From Ascoidea tarda (nom. inval.) (Eukaryota; Ascomycota; Saccharomycetes; Ascoideales; Ascoideaceae): 24,152 bases of DNA. Positions 8,343 through 16,912 of the stretch are shown here, piece by piece. A program made the position numbers and the translations under genes. The DNA is taken from the NCBI GenBank assembly GCA_030560485.1, contig JAKTTS010000221.1:1-24152 (forward strand), written 5' to 3'. Position 1 is the first letter of the stretch. Each line of letters begins with the position of its first letter. A model generated the notes under the pieces. The model was not told the DNA's origin and did not search any database. It worked only from the letters and a program-made list of their open reading frames with translations.

Positions 8343-8790
8343 ATGAGCGAACCCATGGAGGTGGAAGGTATGTGTTTTTCAGTTATGGCGGTCTCGTTGT
8401 GTGTGAATTTTAGAATGAGCAATTACTAATTCTGGTTTTAATTTTGTTTATTTTATTTGCTAAATAGTTGAGCCCAAAATTGAAAACAAACCCACTAAGA
8501 AACTAATTAATAAGGACAAAAAGAAATTTGAAGTTAAAAAATGGACAGCTGTAGCATTTTGGAGTTGGGATATTCAAGTCGAGACATGTTCGATTTGTAG
8601 AAATCTTTCGGCGGAGCAATGTATCGAATGTCAACCAAATAGTATGGGAAATTCATCTGAAGAATGTATAGCTGCTTGGGGTGATTGCAATCATGCTTTC
8701 CATTTTCATTGTATTTCAAGATGGTTGAAAACTAGAAATGTGTGCCCATTAGATAATCGAGAATGGAATTACCAAAAATATGGTAAATGA
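8343..8790 (+). CDS. HRT1: RING-box protein Hrt1/Rbx1, SCF ubiquitin ligase subunit (one intron)
   Basis: Two exons, 8343-8367 and 8468-8790, encode 115 residues, close to human RBX1 (108). The first exon gives only eight residues plus one base; the split codon becomes Val9. Hrt1/Rbx1 binds the cullin C-terminus and recruits the E2 enzyme in SCF and other cullin ligases, in cytosol and nucleus. The [17 protein letters not shown] strand that inserts into the cullin is present at about 28-44. Zinc ligands are all in place: C49, C52, C60, C63, C75, C82, H84, H87, H89, C90, C101 and the Asp at 104 in CPLD. The core [17 protein letters not shown] and the [11 protein letters not shown] ending are near-identical to the family. 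The gene converges on PHA2, with a minisatellite between them. Confidence 0.97.
8368..8467 (+). other. HRT1 spliceosomal intron, 100 nt
   Basis: The donor is the consensus GTATGT at 8368-8373. The likely branch point is TACTAAT at 8424-8430, one base off the yeast consensus. The acceptor TAG ends at 8467. The intron interrupts codon 9 after its first base. Splicing here joins the short Met-Ser-Glu leader to the conserved Rbx1 body in frame; without it the conserved frame has no nearby ATG. Confidence 0.93.
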
Positions 8791-8873
8791 AAAGTAAAGG
8801 AAAGGAAAGAAAAAAAAAAGCTACATTATCTTAAATTTAATATACATTTATTCAATTAATTGATTAAGCGCTT

Positions 8874-8957
8874 GTCGATTGTCGATTGTCGATTGTCGAT
8901 TGTCGATTGTCGATTGTCGATTGTCGATTGTCGATTGTCGATTGTCGATTGTCGATT
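8874..8957. repeat. Minisatellite: 12 perfect copies of GTCGATT
   Basis: Twelve uninterrupted 7-bp units fill 84 bases between the convergent HRT1 and PHA2 genes. The array starts 83 bases after the HRT1 stop and ends six bases before the PHA2 stop codon. It is therefore probably transcribed in the 3' UTR of PHA2 (as AATCGAC) and perhaps of HRT1. Perfect copies suggest recent expansion by slippage or unequal exchange. Each unit contains the palindrome TCGA. Confidence 0.97.
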
Positions 8958-8963
8958 GTTTGT

Positions 8964-10076
8964 TTAGCATTTGAAATTGACAGCAGATTGATAATATTTC
9001 TCGTTTCGTTTAAATGATCCAAGGATCTCGAAATCAATACAATTCTCCTTCAATTCTTTTAATATTTCTAAATTATTTTCAATATTATTAGCGTTGTTAT
9101 TAGCGCTATTAACATTGCTATTATTAAAAATTTCAAAGAAAAATACATATTGCCACTTTGCTAAATTCGAAGGACGGGAGTTAATTGTAGCTATATTCAA
9201 TTTGAATTTATTGAAGATTGTTAAGATTTTGGATAAAGAACCAACTTTATTATTTTCGATATTGAAAACTATCAAGCTGATGAATTTGTTACCAAGTTGG
9301 TAATCATTCAAGAACTTTTCATCGCTAATTCCATCATCATTACTAACTTCGTTATCATTAGTGAGGATTAAAAAACGTGTGGTGTTATTAGAATCGTCTT
9401 CGATGTTATTGTATAGTATTGGAACGTTGTGAACTTGGCTTGATATGAGTGAACCAATGGCAGCACAATCATCTTGGTCTGTATTTTTAATCAACTCGGC
9501 GGCTTTTGACGTTGAAGAAGTGTCTATTTTTTCGAAATTTAAACCATTTAGAAATTTATTGCATTGTGTCCAAACCTGGGGATGTGTATATATTTTTTTA
9601 ATCTTTGATAAATCCTTCTGATTAGTTATTAAATTATGACAAATTGTAACAAATTCTTCACCAACCACTCTAACTTTTTGTCTTAGAATTTTATTATTAT
9701 TGTTGTTATTATTTGAACCGTTTAATTTCAAATGTTTTCTTCCATTGACAACATAATTACTGTTTCCATTTAAACTTTTCTCTTTTAAAACATCGTTATT
9801 AGGTCTTTTTTTGATAAAATAATCACGAAATAAATCATAAGAAAGTACCACTGAACCATTAGTTGAGTTTTCAAATGGAAGAACTGAATAGTTAATTTGA
9901 TCTTTATTGTTGGCTATGACATTAAAGCAATCGCCTATTGTTTTTTGGGGGATGTATTCAACTTTAAAATTTTTTGAAATTTTTGAAAATTTTTGAATCG
10001 CTGCTTGATGAGAAAAAGTTCCTGGAGGACCAAGATAAGCTACCTTTATCGTTTTAACTGTTTCTGGACTTGTCAT
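8964..10076 (-). CDS. PHA2: Prephenate dehydratase
   Basis: The frame encodes 370 residues. The enzyme converts prephenate to phenylpyruvate, the committed step of phenylalanine synthesis, in the cytosol. The catalytic domain begins with the family motif YLGPPGTFSHQAA (14-26) and has VLPFENSTNGSV (65-76). The catalytic TRF triplet is at 233-235 (NNTTRFLIL). An ACT regulatory domain, expected to sense phenylalanine, follows at about 264-355. Its ligand-binding motif reads NSRPS (299-303) where bacterial enzymes usually have ESRP. Asn-rich inserts near 121-128 and 318-335 explain the extra length over S. cerevisiae Pha2 (about 334). The gene starts next to a 16-base A tract. A one-mismatch Gcn4-like site (TGAGTCT, 10257) lies about 180 bp upstream; this is weak. 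No CTG codon was found. Confidence 0.95.
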   Translation of the reverse strand: MTSPETVKTIKVAYLGPPGTFSHQAAIQKFSKISKNFKVEYIPQKTIGDCFNVIANNKDQINYSVLPFENSTNGSVVLSYDLFRDYFIKKRPNNDVLKEKSLNGNSNYVVNGRKHLKLNGSNNNNNNNKILRQKVRVVGEEFVTICHNLITNQKDLSKIKKIYTHPQVWTQCNKFLNGLNFEKIDTSSTSKAAELIKNTDQDDCAAIGSLISSQVHNVPILYNNIEDDSNNTTRFLILTNDNEVSNDDGISDEKFLNDYQLGNKFISLIVFNIENNKVGSLSKILTIFNKFKLNIATINSRPSNLAKWQYVFFFEIFNNSNVNSANNNANNIENNLEILKELKENCIDFEILGSFKRNEKYYQSAVNFKC

Positions 10077-10445
10077 GATTATAGAAGTAAATCAAAAGAA
10101 ATAAGTAGAGCTATAGTACAATGAAAACACAAAAAAAAAAAAAAAAGCTAATATACAGTCTGAAGAAGAATCTGAGGCAAGGAATGGAATAAGATATGAT
10201 ACAGAAGGTGATAACAAATCTCACAAATCTCCTTAGATCATGTATCTGGAGATGGATGAGTCTTTGAAATTTCACTCAAAATTCTTTCAGCAGCAACACA
10301 CACTTTTTGTTTCTCTCACGAAGACGCACCGGCGCTCCATCCCCGCGTCTCCGTCTTTCCACCTCTCCGTGTGTTGCGTGCTACAATAGCGAACACATAT
10401 TATTAACTGATAGAGAGTGTTACTATGGTTGCAAACATGACGGAA
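10077..10445. promoter_or_regulatory. DBP10 3' region and PHA2 promoter
   Basis: This 369-bp gap lies between two minus-strand genes. Next to PHA2 it is AT-rich and includes a 16-base A run at 10131-10146, a poly(dA:dT) element typical of yeast promoters. From about 10310 onward it becomes GC-rich and continues into the DBP10 3' end. A plus-strand open frame here (10307-10498) is a by-product of that composition. No RNA gene was seen. Confidence 0.5.
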
Positions 10446-13400
10446 CTAGCGTCTCTTTCTGCTGGGTCGCGCGTTCTTTGCGCGACGTCTCTCCTTGAGC
10501 TCCCGCTGTTTGCGAATGTCCTCCGCGCTCCGAAGCTCTCTGCGGCCGGTGCCAGCCTTGACAAAGCCCTTCACCGTCACACCACGGTTAACAGCGGACT
10601 CAACCTTTTTACGCTGGGCCTGGTAATTGTCGCGGAACTTATCGGGCTGTCTGGGCGCGGTCACCTTGCGGTGCTTGAACCGGCGGCCGTGGCTGTCCTC
10701 GGCCCCAGTAGCAGCAGAAGCACCAGAGGAAGCAGCGTCGGTGTTTTCACGCGCGCCGGCCCGCAAGCTGGCTCTGGAGATGTGCTGCTTCTGTCGCCAC
10801 TCGTCAAACTTGCCAGCCTTGTAGGACGCCGGGATTCGCTGGCCACTCTCCCCCGTAATGTACCTCTTGTCGGTCGACTTGGAGTTGATGTACTTGCCCT
10901 TCTTCTTGTCCCAACGCATCGTCTGTTTGTTCACCTGCATCTTGTCGTCGTTGTCCAAGTCAAAGCGCGCGTCTTGCATGCCGTTCAAAAAGCCGCCGCC
11001 GGTATTGTCGTTCACCGCCAATTGTCGGTCTTGGATGCTGGCCGTCGAGGGATAGTGTGAGAGATAGTTGGCGTCTTTGAATGTCTTTCTCTTTCGCTTT
11101 TGCCTATTTTGGTGGTTCACATCTTCAGCAGTTTCAAAGCTGTTCAACATGCTCTCGCCATCTTCCTCATCACCTTTGGCATTTCTTAAAACACTGTATC
11201 CAACTTCATCTCCCCCCACGTTTTTGCCTTGGAGAATCTCATCTTCAATATTGTGTGTTAGCCCTGCAATTCTTTCCTTTTCTAATAGTTTTTTCTTTTC
11301 TTCGGCTTTTCTTCGTATGGGTGCAATTTGTCTTCTTCTTTTGTTCATAAACTCAATCATTTCTTCATTGTTTTTATTAAATTCAAACACTGTGATCTTG
11401 TTTTTCCGGTTTTGCAACTTTTGTAAAAAAATATCCTTTTCTTTCTCCAAATTTTTGCCGAAGAGTAGATTTTGTTCATCCCAACCATTGTTGACCAACT
11501 CTTTAGATCGCTTTATCGATTCACTAGATGCCGCAACTCTTGTCCTCAAGTACAATTTCTCTCCCTTTTTAGACACATCTTGAAGAGTTTGCAATTCATA
11601 ATTACTCTTAATTATACCGTTAAAACTCTCAATATAATCTTCCAATTCCATTCTAGGCACAGACCCTAGCACCAATCTATCATTGTACGATACTATCGGT
11701 TCAACAAACTCACTCACTTTTTCAGCTTCCTTTCCTTTTTCTTCTGCTTCCTCTATTCTATCCTTTAATATCTCACATTTTTTCTCATGCATTGTCGTTA
11801 ACAATACTTTTTTTCCTAAAAAGATCTCCAAATCTAATAAATACGGCAATTCTTGTTTCTCTAGTATCGAATATGCCCACCCTTTATTACCTGCTCTGGC
11901 GGTTCTACCAATTCTGTGAATAAATATTTTAGACGAACTTGGTAATGAAAAATTTACAACATTGGATAACATCGGTATATCAATTCCTCTAGCTGCAACA
12001 TCCGTAACAACCATTATATAACTTAATCCATAAGAAAACTTTTTAATTTCCTTATTTCTAGCCACTTGGTTTAATGACCCATAGATACCAGAAATTATAC
12101 GATATCCAAATTTAATCAATAAATTGCTAACATATTCAACATGATGTCGTGTGGGCACAAAAATAATAGTAGAATGTTTAGATATAACTTGATTCACAAC
12201 TGGCTTCCTATATTTTCTTTTATTGTTATTATTATTCTTATTGCTTTTATTATTAAATTTTCTATTCTTTTTTTTATCCTTTTCTTCCGATTCAAAATCA
12301 GATTCGGATTCATCATTCTCATATGCACTGTTATCAAACTCTTTAATTCTCTTAATATCCTCCTCATTTGGAAACGGAACCTTGATAACCCTTTGCAATA
12401 AATACAATAATATAGACTCCTTCTCACTTTTCTTTGCACTTAAAAACGCCATTTGCAAATCATCAGAAATCTTAGTCTCAGAATCTAATCGAACTAAAAC
12501 AGGATTACTCAACCCTGCTTTAGCAAACTCAACCAACGACCCTGGTAATGTAGCCGAAAATAATAACGATTGTCTATTCGAAGGCAACGCAACTAATAAC
12601 TCATTCAATTGCTCGCTAAATCCCATCTCAAATAATCTATCTGCTTCGTCAAATACAATAAACTCAACCGTCTTTAAATCTAAACTCATCTCAACTTTTA
12701 GATGTAAAAATCGCCCAGGTGTGGCAACTATTATATCTGGATTACTTAAAATCGAACTAAATTGTTCCCCCAATGAATCACCACCAACTAATAAAACACT
12801 TCGCAAATCCGTATTCTTTGAAAATTCTTTAACAACTTTAAATGTTTGTAGCGCTAATTCTCTAGTGGGCGATAAAATGATAGCTCTTGATCCAATTTTG
12901 GCTGAATGAACTTTCAATCTCTCCACAAGTGGTAAAATAAATGCTGCTGTTTTACCTGACCCAGTTCTTGCCATTGCAACAACATCTCTCCCTTGGATAA
13001 TTAACGGAATAGTCTTCCTTTGAATAGGCGTTGGTTGCTTATATCCTTTCTTGGATATATTAATTACTATGTTTTTAGAAAGTCCAAATGATGCAAATGA
13101 CCCATTTTTGGGTTTCTTTACAGTGGACGATGAATCTGCAGTAAGATTGGTGATTTTTTCATCTCCACTATCGTCATCATCCTCATCATCCGATAAACTA
13201 ATCTTGGGCATTTCTTTTAAAACCAGATTCTTTTTTTCACTCTTTTTTCTATTATCTTCTTTACCCTTATCTTTGCTTTTACCATCATCAATTGCCACTT
13301 TGGAATCAGTCTCACTATCTGAGTCTTCATCACTTGAGGACTCCTCATCACTCGAAGATAAAATCTCATCTTGAATTTCAATCTCACTGTCACTTCCACT

Positions 13401-13526
13401 GTCTGAATCACTGTTTAAATTGTCAAACGAACTCTCCGATTCATTGCCAGATCTTACTAAATCCTGTGCAATGTCAAACACATTCTCAATATCTCTGTCA
13501 TCATCATCACTAGAAGACATTGCCAT
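10446..13526 (-). CDS. DBP10: DEAD-box RNA helicase Dbp10, 60S ribosome assembly
   Basis: The frame encodes 1026 residues (S. cerevisiae Dbp10 is about 995). Dbp10 is a nucleolar ATP-dependent RNA helicase needed for maturation of the large ribosomal subunit. A Ser/Asp/Glu-rich acidic region fills 1-135. The helicase core follows: Q motif with FASFGL and PTPIQ (144-169), ARTGSGKT (186-193), PTREL (220-224), TPGR (269-272), DEAD (293-296), SAT (324-326), ARGID (512-516) and HRIGRTAR (537-544). A charged Lys/Asn-rich insert at about 400-440 separates the two RecA lobes. The C-terminal region is basic and ends in an Arg/Lys-rich tail, as in the family's DBP10CT extension. The last ~180 codons are strikingly GC-rich (about 67% in 10501-10560, versus 23% in 12181-12240). 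A second Met at residue 3 could be the start. One CTG codon was found (residue 101). Confidence 0.96.
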   Translation of the reverse strand: MAMSSSDDDDRDIENVFDIAQDLVRSGNESESSFDNLNSDSDSGSDSEIEIQDEILSSSDEESSSDEDSDSETDSKVAIDDGKSKDKGKEDNRKKSEKKNLVLKEMPKISLSDDEDDDDSGDEKITNLTADSSSTVKKPKNGSFASFGLSKNIVINISKKGYKQPTPIQRKTIPLIIQGRDVVAMARTGSGKTAAFILPLVERLKVHSAKIGSRAIILSPTRELALQTFKVVKEFSKNTDLRSVLLVGGDSLGEQFSSILSNPDIIVATPGRFLHLKVEMSLDLKTVEFIVFDEADRLFEMGFSEQLNELLVALPSNRQSLLFSATLPGSLVEFAKAGLSNPVLVRLDSETKISDDLQMAFLSAKKSEKESILLYLLQRVIKVPFPNEEDIKRIKEFDNSAYENDESESDFESEEKDKKKNRKFNNKSNKNNNNNKRKYRKPVVNQVISKHSTIIFVPTRHHVEYVSNLLIKFGYRIISGIYGSLNQVARNKEIKKFSYGLSYIMVVTDVAARGIDIPMLSNVVNFSLPSSSKIFIHRIGRTARAGNKGWAYSILEKQELPYLLDLEIFLGKKVLLTTMHEKKCEILKDRIEEAEEKGKEAEKVSEFVEPIVSYNDRLVLGSVPRMELEDYIESFNGIIKSNYELQTLQDVSKKGEKLYLRTRVAASSESIKRSKELVNNGWDEQNLLFGKNLEKEKDIFLQKLQNRKNKITVFEFNKNNEEMIEFMNKRRRQIAPIRRKAEEKKKLLEKERIAGLTHNIEDEILQGKNVGGDEVGYSVLRNAKGDEEDGESMLNSFETAEDVNHQNRQKRKRKTFKDANYLSHYPSTASIQDRQLAVNDNTGGGFLNGMQDARFDLDNDDKMQVNKQTMRWDKKKGKYINSKSTDKRYITGESGQRIPASYKAGKFDEWRQKQHISRASLRAGARENTDAASSGASAATGAEDSHGRRFKHRKVTAPRQPDKFRDNYQAQRKKVESAVNRGVTVKGFVKAGTGRRELRSAEDIRKQRELKERRRAKNARPSRKRR

Positions 13527-13755
13527 TTAATTGCCTGCCTAATATTCTGTTCTATTCCACCTTCTGTGCGTGTTCTTCTATGAATTTTTATTCCGATGAA
13601 AAGCAGAAAAAAAAAATTCACAAAAAATTTTTGAGACCAAAAATACGGTTCTGTATTTTTTTTTTAGTTTTGGATGAAAAATTTAAAGATTTTACTGTTT
13701 ATCAATTTTTATCCAAAAAAAAAAAAAGATAATTGTAATAAAAAAACACACTCAA
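13527..13755. promoter_or_regulatory. Divergent promoter of DBP10 and EMW1 with RRPE-like site
   Basis: The two start codons are only 229 bp apart, head to head. The gap has several A and T runs (for example about 13607-13616, 13656-13665 and 13715-13727). TGAAAAATTT at 13675-13684 matches the RRPE element of yeast ribosome-biogenesis genes, and AAAAAATTTTTGA near 13622 is similar. CCGATGAA at 13593 partly matches the PAC element. This fits DBP10 being a ribosome-biogenesis gene. Shared control of EMW1 is inferred. Confidence 0.55.
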
Positions 13756-16689
13756 ATGAATAATTACAATCTTAGGCTTTTGCACTCATATCTATTGATT
13801 TTGAGTCCCTTTCAATCGTTTAAGGCCTTATTTCTTGATGGCGTATCAAATATCGGTATCGAAGAATCTTTAATCGAACCAATATCGTTGATTTTAAAAG
13901 GTCAATCAAATCAAGTGTTATCACTTGAAGTCTTCAGAGATTTATTACTTAATGAGGAGTTGGTAAAAAAAAATATTATTTCAGAGTTTGGAAATGATAC
14001 AAAAAAACGTCTCAATGTCTGCTTTAAAGACTATGTCGATGCAATCTTCGATAATATAGAAGAGTCCAATGATCTTAATCAAAACGAAAAATTGTTGAAG
14101 AAACACTTAATTTTAATTTTTGCAGTTTCTTTGTTGCAGTTGTTTCTTCAATTAAATTTTACTGGTCCTAAAATTAGTGAGGAAAAAGTTTCAGTGACAG
14201 TAAGCCAATTTTTCAAACCAATTATTCATGAAAATGATAAATTAGCTGATCAAATTTCAGAGGAAATATTTAAAAATTTGAATTTAAATGGCCAATTTAT
14301 TTATGAATTAACTAACCATCCATTTTTGTTGCTATTTTCTTTACATTTATTAGAAAAATTGTCATTGACCGAAAAATCCTTATTAACAAATAAGGAAATC
14401 GATGCTGAATCATTATCAACTTCGACTTTAATTAATAATAATAAAAGTGAAGGCTCTGAAAATGTTTTATTAGCAGCTTCAAACTGGTGGAGATCTAGAG
14501 CCTTGCAAGTTCATATGTCTTTATTCTTTGAGATTTCTGGTCCACATGTTGTGGTTTCGTCATTACTTTTAAACAAAACTCTATTGGATCCATTGATACA
14601 TGAAATTGATATAGACAATATTGCTGAGAATAAAAATAACGAATTAATTAAAAATTTGTATGCAAGATATCATTTGGAAAAAGTGAGAGGTTATTTACAA
14701 GCTGAAACTGAATCATTATGTTTGAATCCTTTGAATGACTTGAATGATATAACTGGTTTTCAAATGGCATTGACTGGTGCAAAGGCTAAAAGAACAAAGT
14801 ATCAGAAAAAATCAATAGCCAGCTTGATTTTATTAGCCCTATCTTCTAATGAAGATTTATTTGATGATTCCCATCTAATAAAGTCAAATGATAATACAAT
14901 TAAAAATTTTAAATTAAACTCTGATTACATGTTGGAAAGACCAAAATATGAGGAAATTGGGGACAAAACTCTTATTGAAAATTTTAATCAAAATTCTGTT
15001 GACAGTGAAACCAATTCCACTTTTTTTAATGCAATTCCTCTCCTATTAGAGAGTGGTTCTATTTCAGAGGATTTGGGAAACTTGGATCCAAATAATCAAC
15101 CAAGATTGAATGATCTCGATAATATTCAATTGTTGTTGAGATTGGCAATCGTAAGACAGACATCTCCATCGAAAGATCCACTTGTTGAAGAAGAATTGTT
15201 GTCAATCGTTCAAAGAATTTTATTTACATCAGAAGAAGATATCAAAACAAATGGGTCCAAAACCAACTGGTTAATTTTTTCAAGATGTCTATGGGAAAGA
15301 TCATTAATTGAGTCAACCAAATCTAAAACTTTGGAAAGAGGTATATTGCAAATGGAGATATTAGTTGAAGAATTGGGGATGTCAATGAATCATAAATATA
15401 TCCCTGAAATTGGAAAAAATAACAAAGGTGAACAAGATTCCGATATAAGCGCTGAAAGATTAAGATTTGTTTATCAACTACCTTTATTACCAAAATGGGC
15501 AATGGATATTGAATTAGCTGAAAAATATATGTCTGTGGGGCTAATAAAATCTTCTATTGAAATTTATGAAAGATTAAAATTAACCAATGATTTAGCCTTG
15601 TGTTACATGTCTATTGGACAAGAAAAGAATGCTGAAAAGTTATTACTTGAAAGAATTGAGAAAAAACCTAATGATGCTAGACCATATTCAATTCTAGGAG
15701 ATATTAGACAAGATACAACTTTATGGCTTAAAGCTTGGGAAATTGGAAAATATGCTAACGCTAAAATATCTTTAGGTAAATACTATTATTACAATAAAAA
15801 ACATAAAGATTTGGCAGAGTCTATGAAACATTTAAAAGATGCATTAGCAATAAACCCCTTGAAAAAAAACAATTGGTTTTTTTATGGATGCGTGGCATTA
15901 GAGGCTTTAGATTATGAAACTGCGGCACAAGCATTTACTAGATCTGTTGCAATCGATGACACTCAAACATTTGCTTGGTCTAATTTGAGTTCAGCCCTAG
16001 CAAACCTAAACAAAAATGAAGAAGCATTGAGTGCTTTACAAAAAGCCGTTAGAAGCATTAAAGATTCCAATAGAAGTGGCAATAAACTCTGGGAAAATTA
16101 TTTAATAATAAGCTCCAGGTTGCAAAAATGGAACCATGTGTTGATAGCTGTAAAACAATTATCAAATTTGAAGAAAGATTCTTTAGGAGAAAAGAGTGTT
16201 GATCTTCCGGTAGTTCAAAAACTTGTTGAGGTTTTGGTTGAAGAGCCCTATCCAACAGATAAAAATGAAAAACTTACATTTTTTCAGAAAGATTGCATTC
16301 AGTATGTTTGCAATGATTTACCCAAATTAATTACAACACGTACCAGATTATGGAAAGTTGTTGCAAAAGTTGAATTGTGGAGAAAGAAACCTTGGGAGTG
16401 TTTGGCTTGTTATGAGAAAGCATTCAGAGCAGTAATACACGATCCTAACTTGTCTAGTGAAGAGGGCATATGGAATAAGGCCGTTGAATGCTGTGAAGAT
16501 TTGGTCGCTTCATATGAATCCCTTGGTGAGCTTCCAGGAAAATATGGAGCAGATGATGTGGTTTGTAAAAGTTGGAGATACAAGTCAAAATCTTCTATAA
16601 GGAGTTTGATGAGTAAAGGCAAAAGAACGTGGAAAGATTCAGATGGCTGGGAACGTCTTACAAAACTTAAGGAGCATTTGGAACTTTAA
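13756..16689 (+). CDS. EMW1: Tetratricopeptide-repeat protein Emw1 (TTC27 family)
   Basis: The frame encodes 977 residues from the first ATG. The C-terminal half carries tandem TPR units at about 580-790. They are recognisable by SIGQEKNAEKLLLERIEKKPND, ALAINPLKKNNWFFYGCVAL, YETAAQAFTRSVAIDD and WSNLSSALANLNKNEEALSAL-type repeats, shown here by position and key residues. The order and wording closely follow human TTC27 and S. cerevisiae Emw1 (904 residues). The mid-region has the family segment YLQAETESLCLNPLNDL (about 314-330). Emw1 is an essential yeast protein linked to cell-wall integrity; its molecular job is poorly known, and TPRs imply protein-protein binding. Some Asn-rich spacers lengthen it. 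No CTG codon was found. It converges on the ABC transporter gene across 223 AT-rich bases. Confidence 0.92.
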   Translation: MNNYNLRLLHSYLLILSPFQSFKALFLDGVSNIGIEESLIEPISLILKGQSNQVLSLEVFRDLLLNEELVKKNIISEFGNDTKKRLNVCFKDYVDAIFDNIEESNDLNQNEKLLKKHLILIFAVSLLQLFLQLNFTGPKISEEKVSVTVSQFFKPIIHENDKLADQISEEIFKNLNLNGQFIYELTNHPFLLLFSLHLLEKLSLTEKSLLTNKEIDAESLSTSTLINNNKSEGSENVLLAASNWWRSRALQVHMSLFFEISGPHVVVSSLLLNKTLLDPLIHEIDIDNIAENKNNELIKNLYARYHLEKVRGYLQAETESLCLNPLNDLNDITGFQMALTGAKAKRTKYQKKSIASLILLALSSNEDLFDDSHLIKSNDNTIKNFKLNSDYMLERPKYEEIGDKTLIENFNQNSVDSETNSTFFNAIPLLLESGSISEDLGNLDPNNQPRLNDLDNIQLLLRLAIVRQTSPSKDPLVEEELLSIVQRILFTSEEDIKTNGSKTNWLIFSRCLWERSLIESTKSKTLERGILQMEILVEELGMSMNHKYIPEIGKNNKGEQDSDISAERLRFVYQLPLLPKWAMDIELAEKYMSVGLIKSSIEIYERLKLTNDLALCYMSIGQEKNAEKLLLERIEKKPNDARPYSILGDIRQDTTLWLKAWEIGKYANAKISLGKYYYYNKKHKDLAESMKHLKDALAINPLKKNNWFFYGCVALEALDYETAAQAFTRSVAIDDTQTFAWSNLSSALANLNKNEEALSALQKAVRSIKDSNRSGNKLWENYLIISSRLQKWNHVLIAVKQLSNLKKDSLGEKSVDLPVVQKLVEVLVEEPYPTDKNEKLTFFQKDCIQYVCNDLPKLITTRTRLWKVVAKVELWRKKPWECLACYEKAFRAVIHDPNLSSEEGIWNKAVECCEDLVASYESLGELPGKYGADDVVCKSWRYKSKSSIRSLMSKGKRTWKDSDGWERLTKLKEHLEL

Positions 16690-16912
16690 AAAAGAATGAA
16701 ATGATTTAAATTGTTTTTTTTTATTCAGTCAAAGCGACAAAACTAGGTTGTAATTTTCGAAACATCTATTATAATAATTCTAATAAAAAAAAATAAAAAT
16801 AAAAATTAAATTAAATGAAAAGAATAAAATAAAATCTCGATAGAAGTCTAAAAAAATTGATGCAAAGTAATAGTTTATTTTTATACTTTTAAAGGTAGTA
16901 ATGAAAATATGA
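16690..16912. other. AT-rich gap between convergent EMW1 and ABC transporter genes
   Basis: These 223 bases are very AT-rich, with A- and T-runs and AATAAAA-like strings around 16785-16835 that would suit polyadenylation of both transcripts. No open frame or structured element is seen. Confidence 0.5.

Noticed and set aside
10425-11060. 211-codon open frame on the plus strand
   Set aside because: It lies antisense to the GC-rich end of DBP10, whose frame has clear family features; GC-rich codons on one strand leave the other free of stops.
12223-12909. 228-codon plus-strand frame
   Set aside because: It is antisense to the DBP10 helicase core, with Leu/Ser/Asn-rich composition expected from the complement of that coding sequence.
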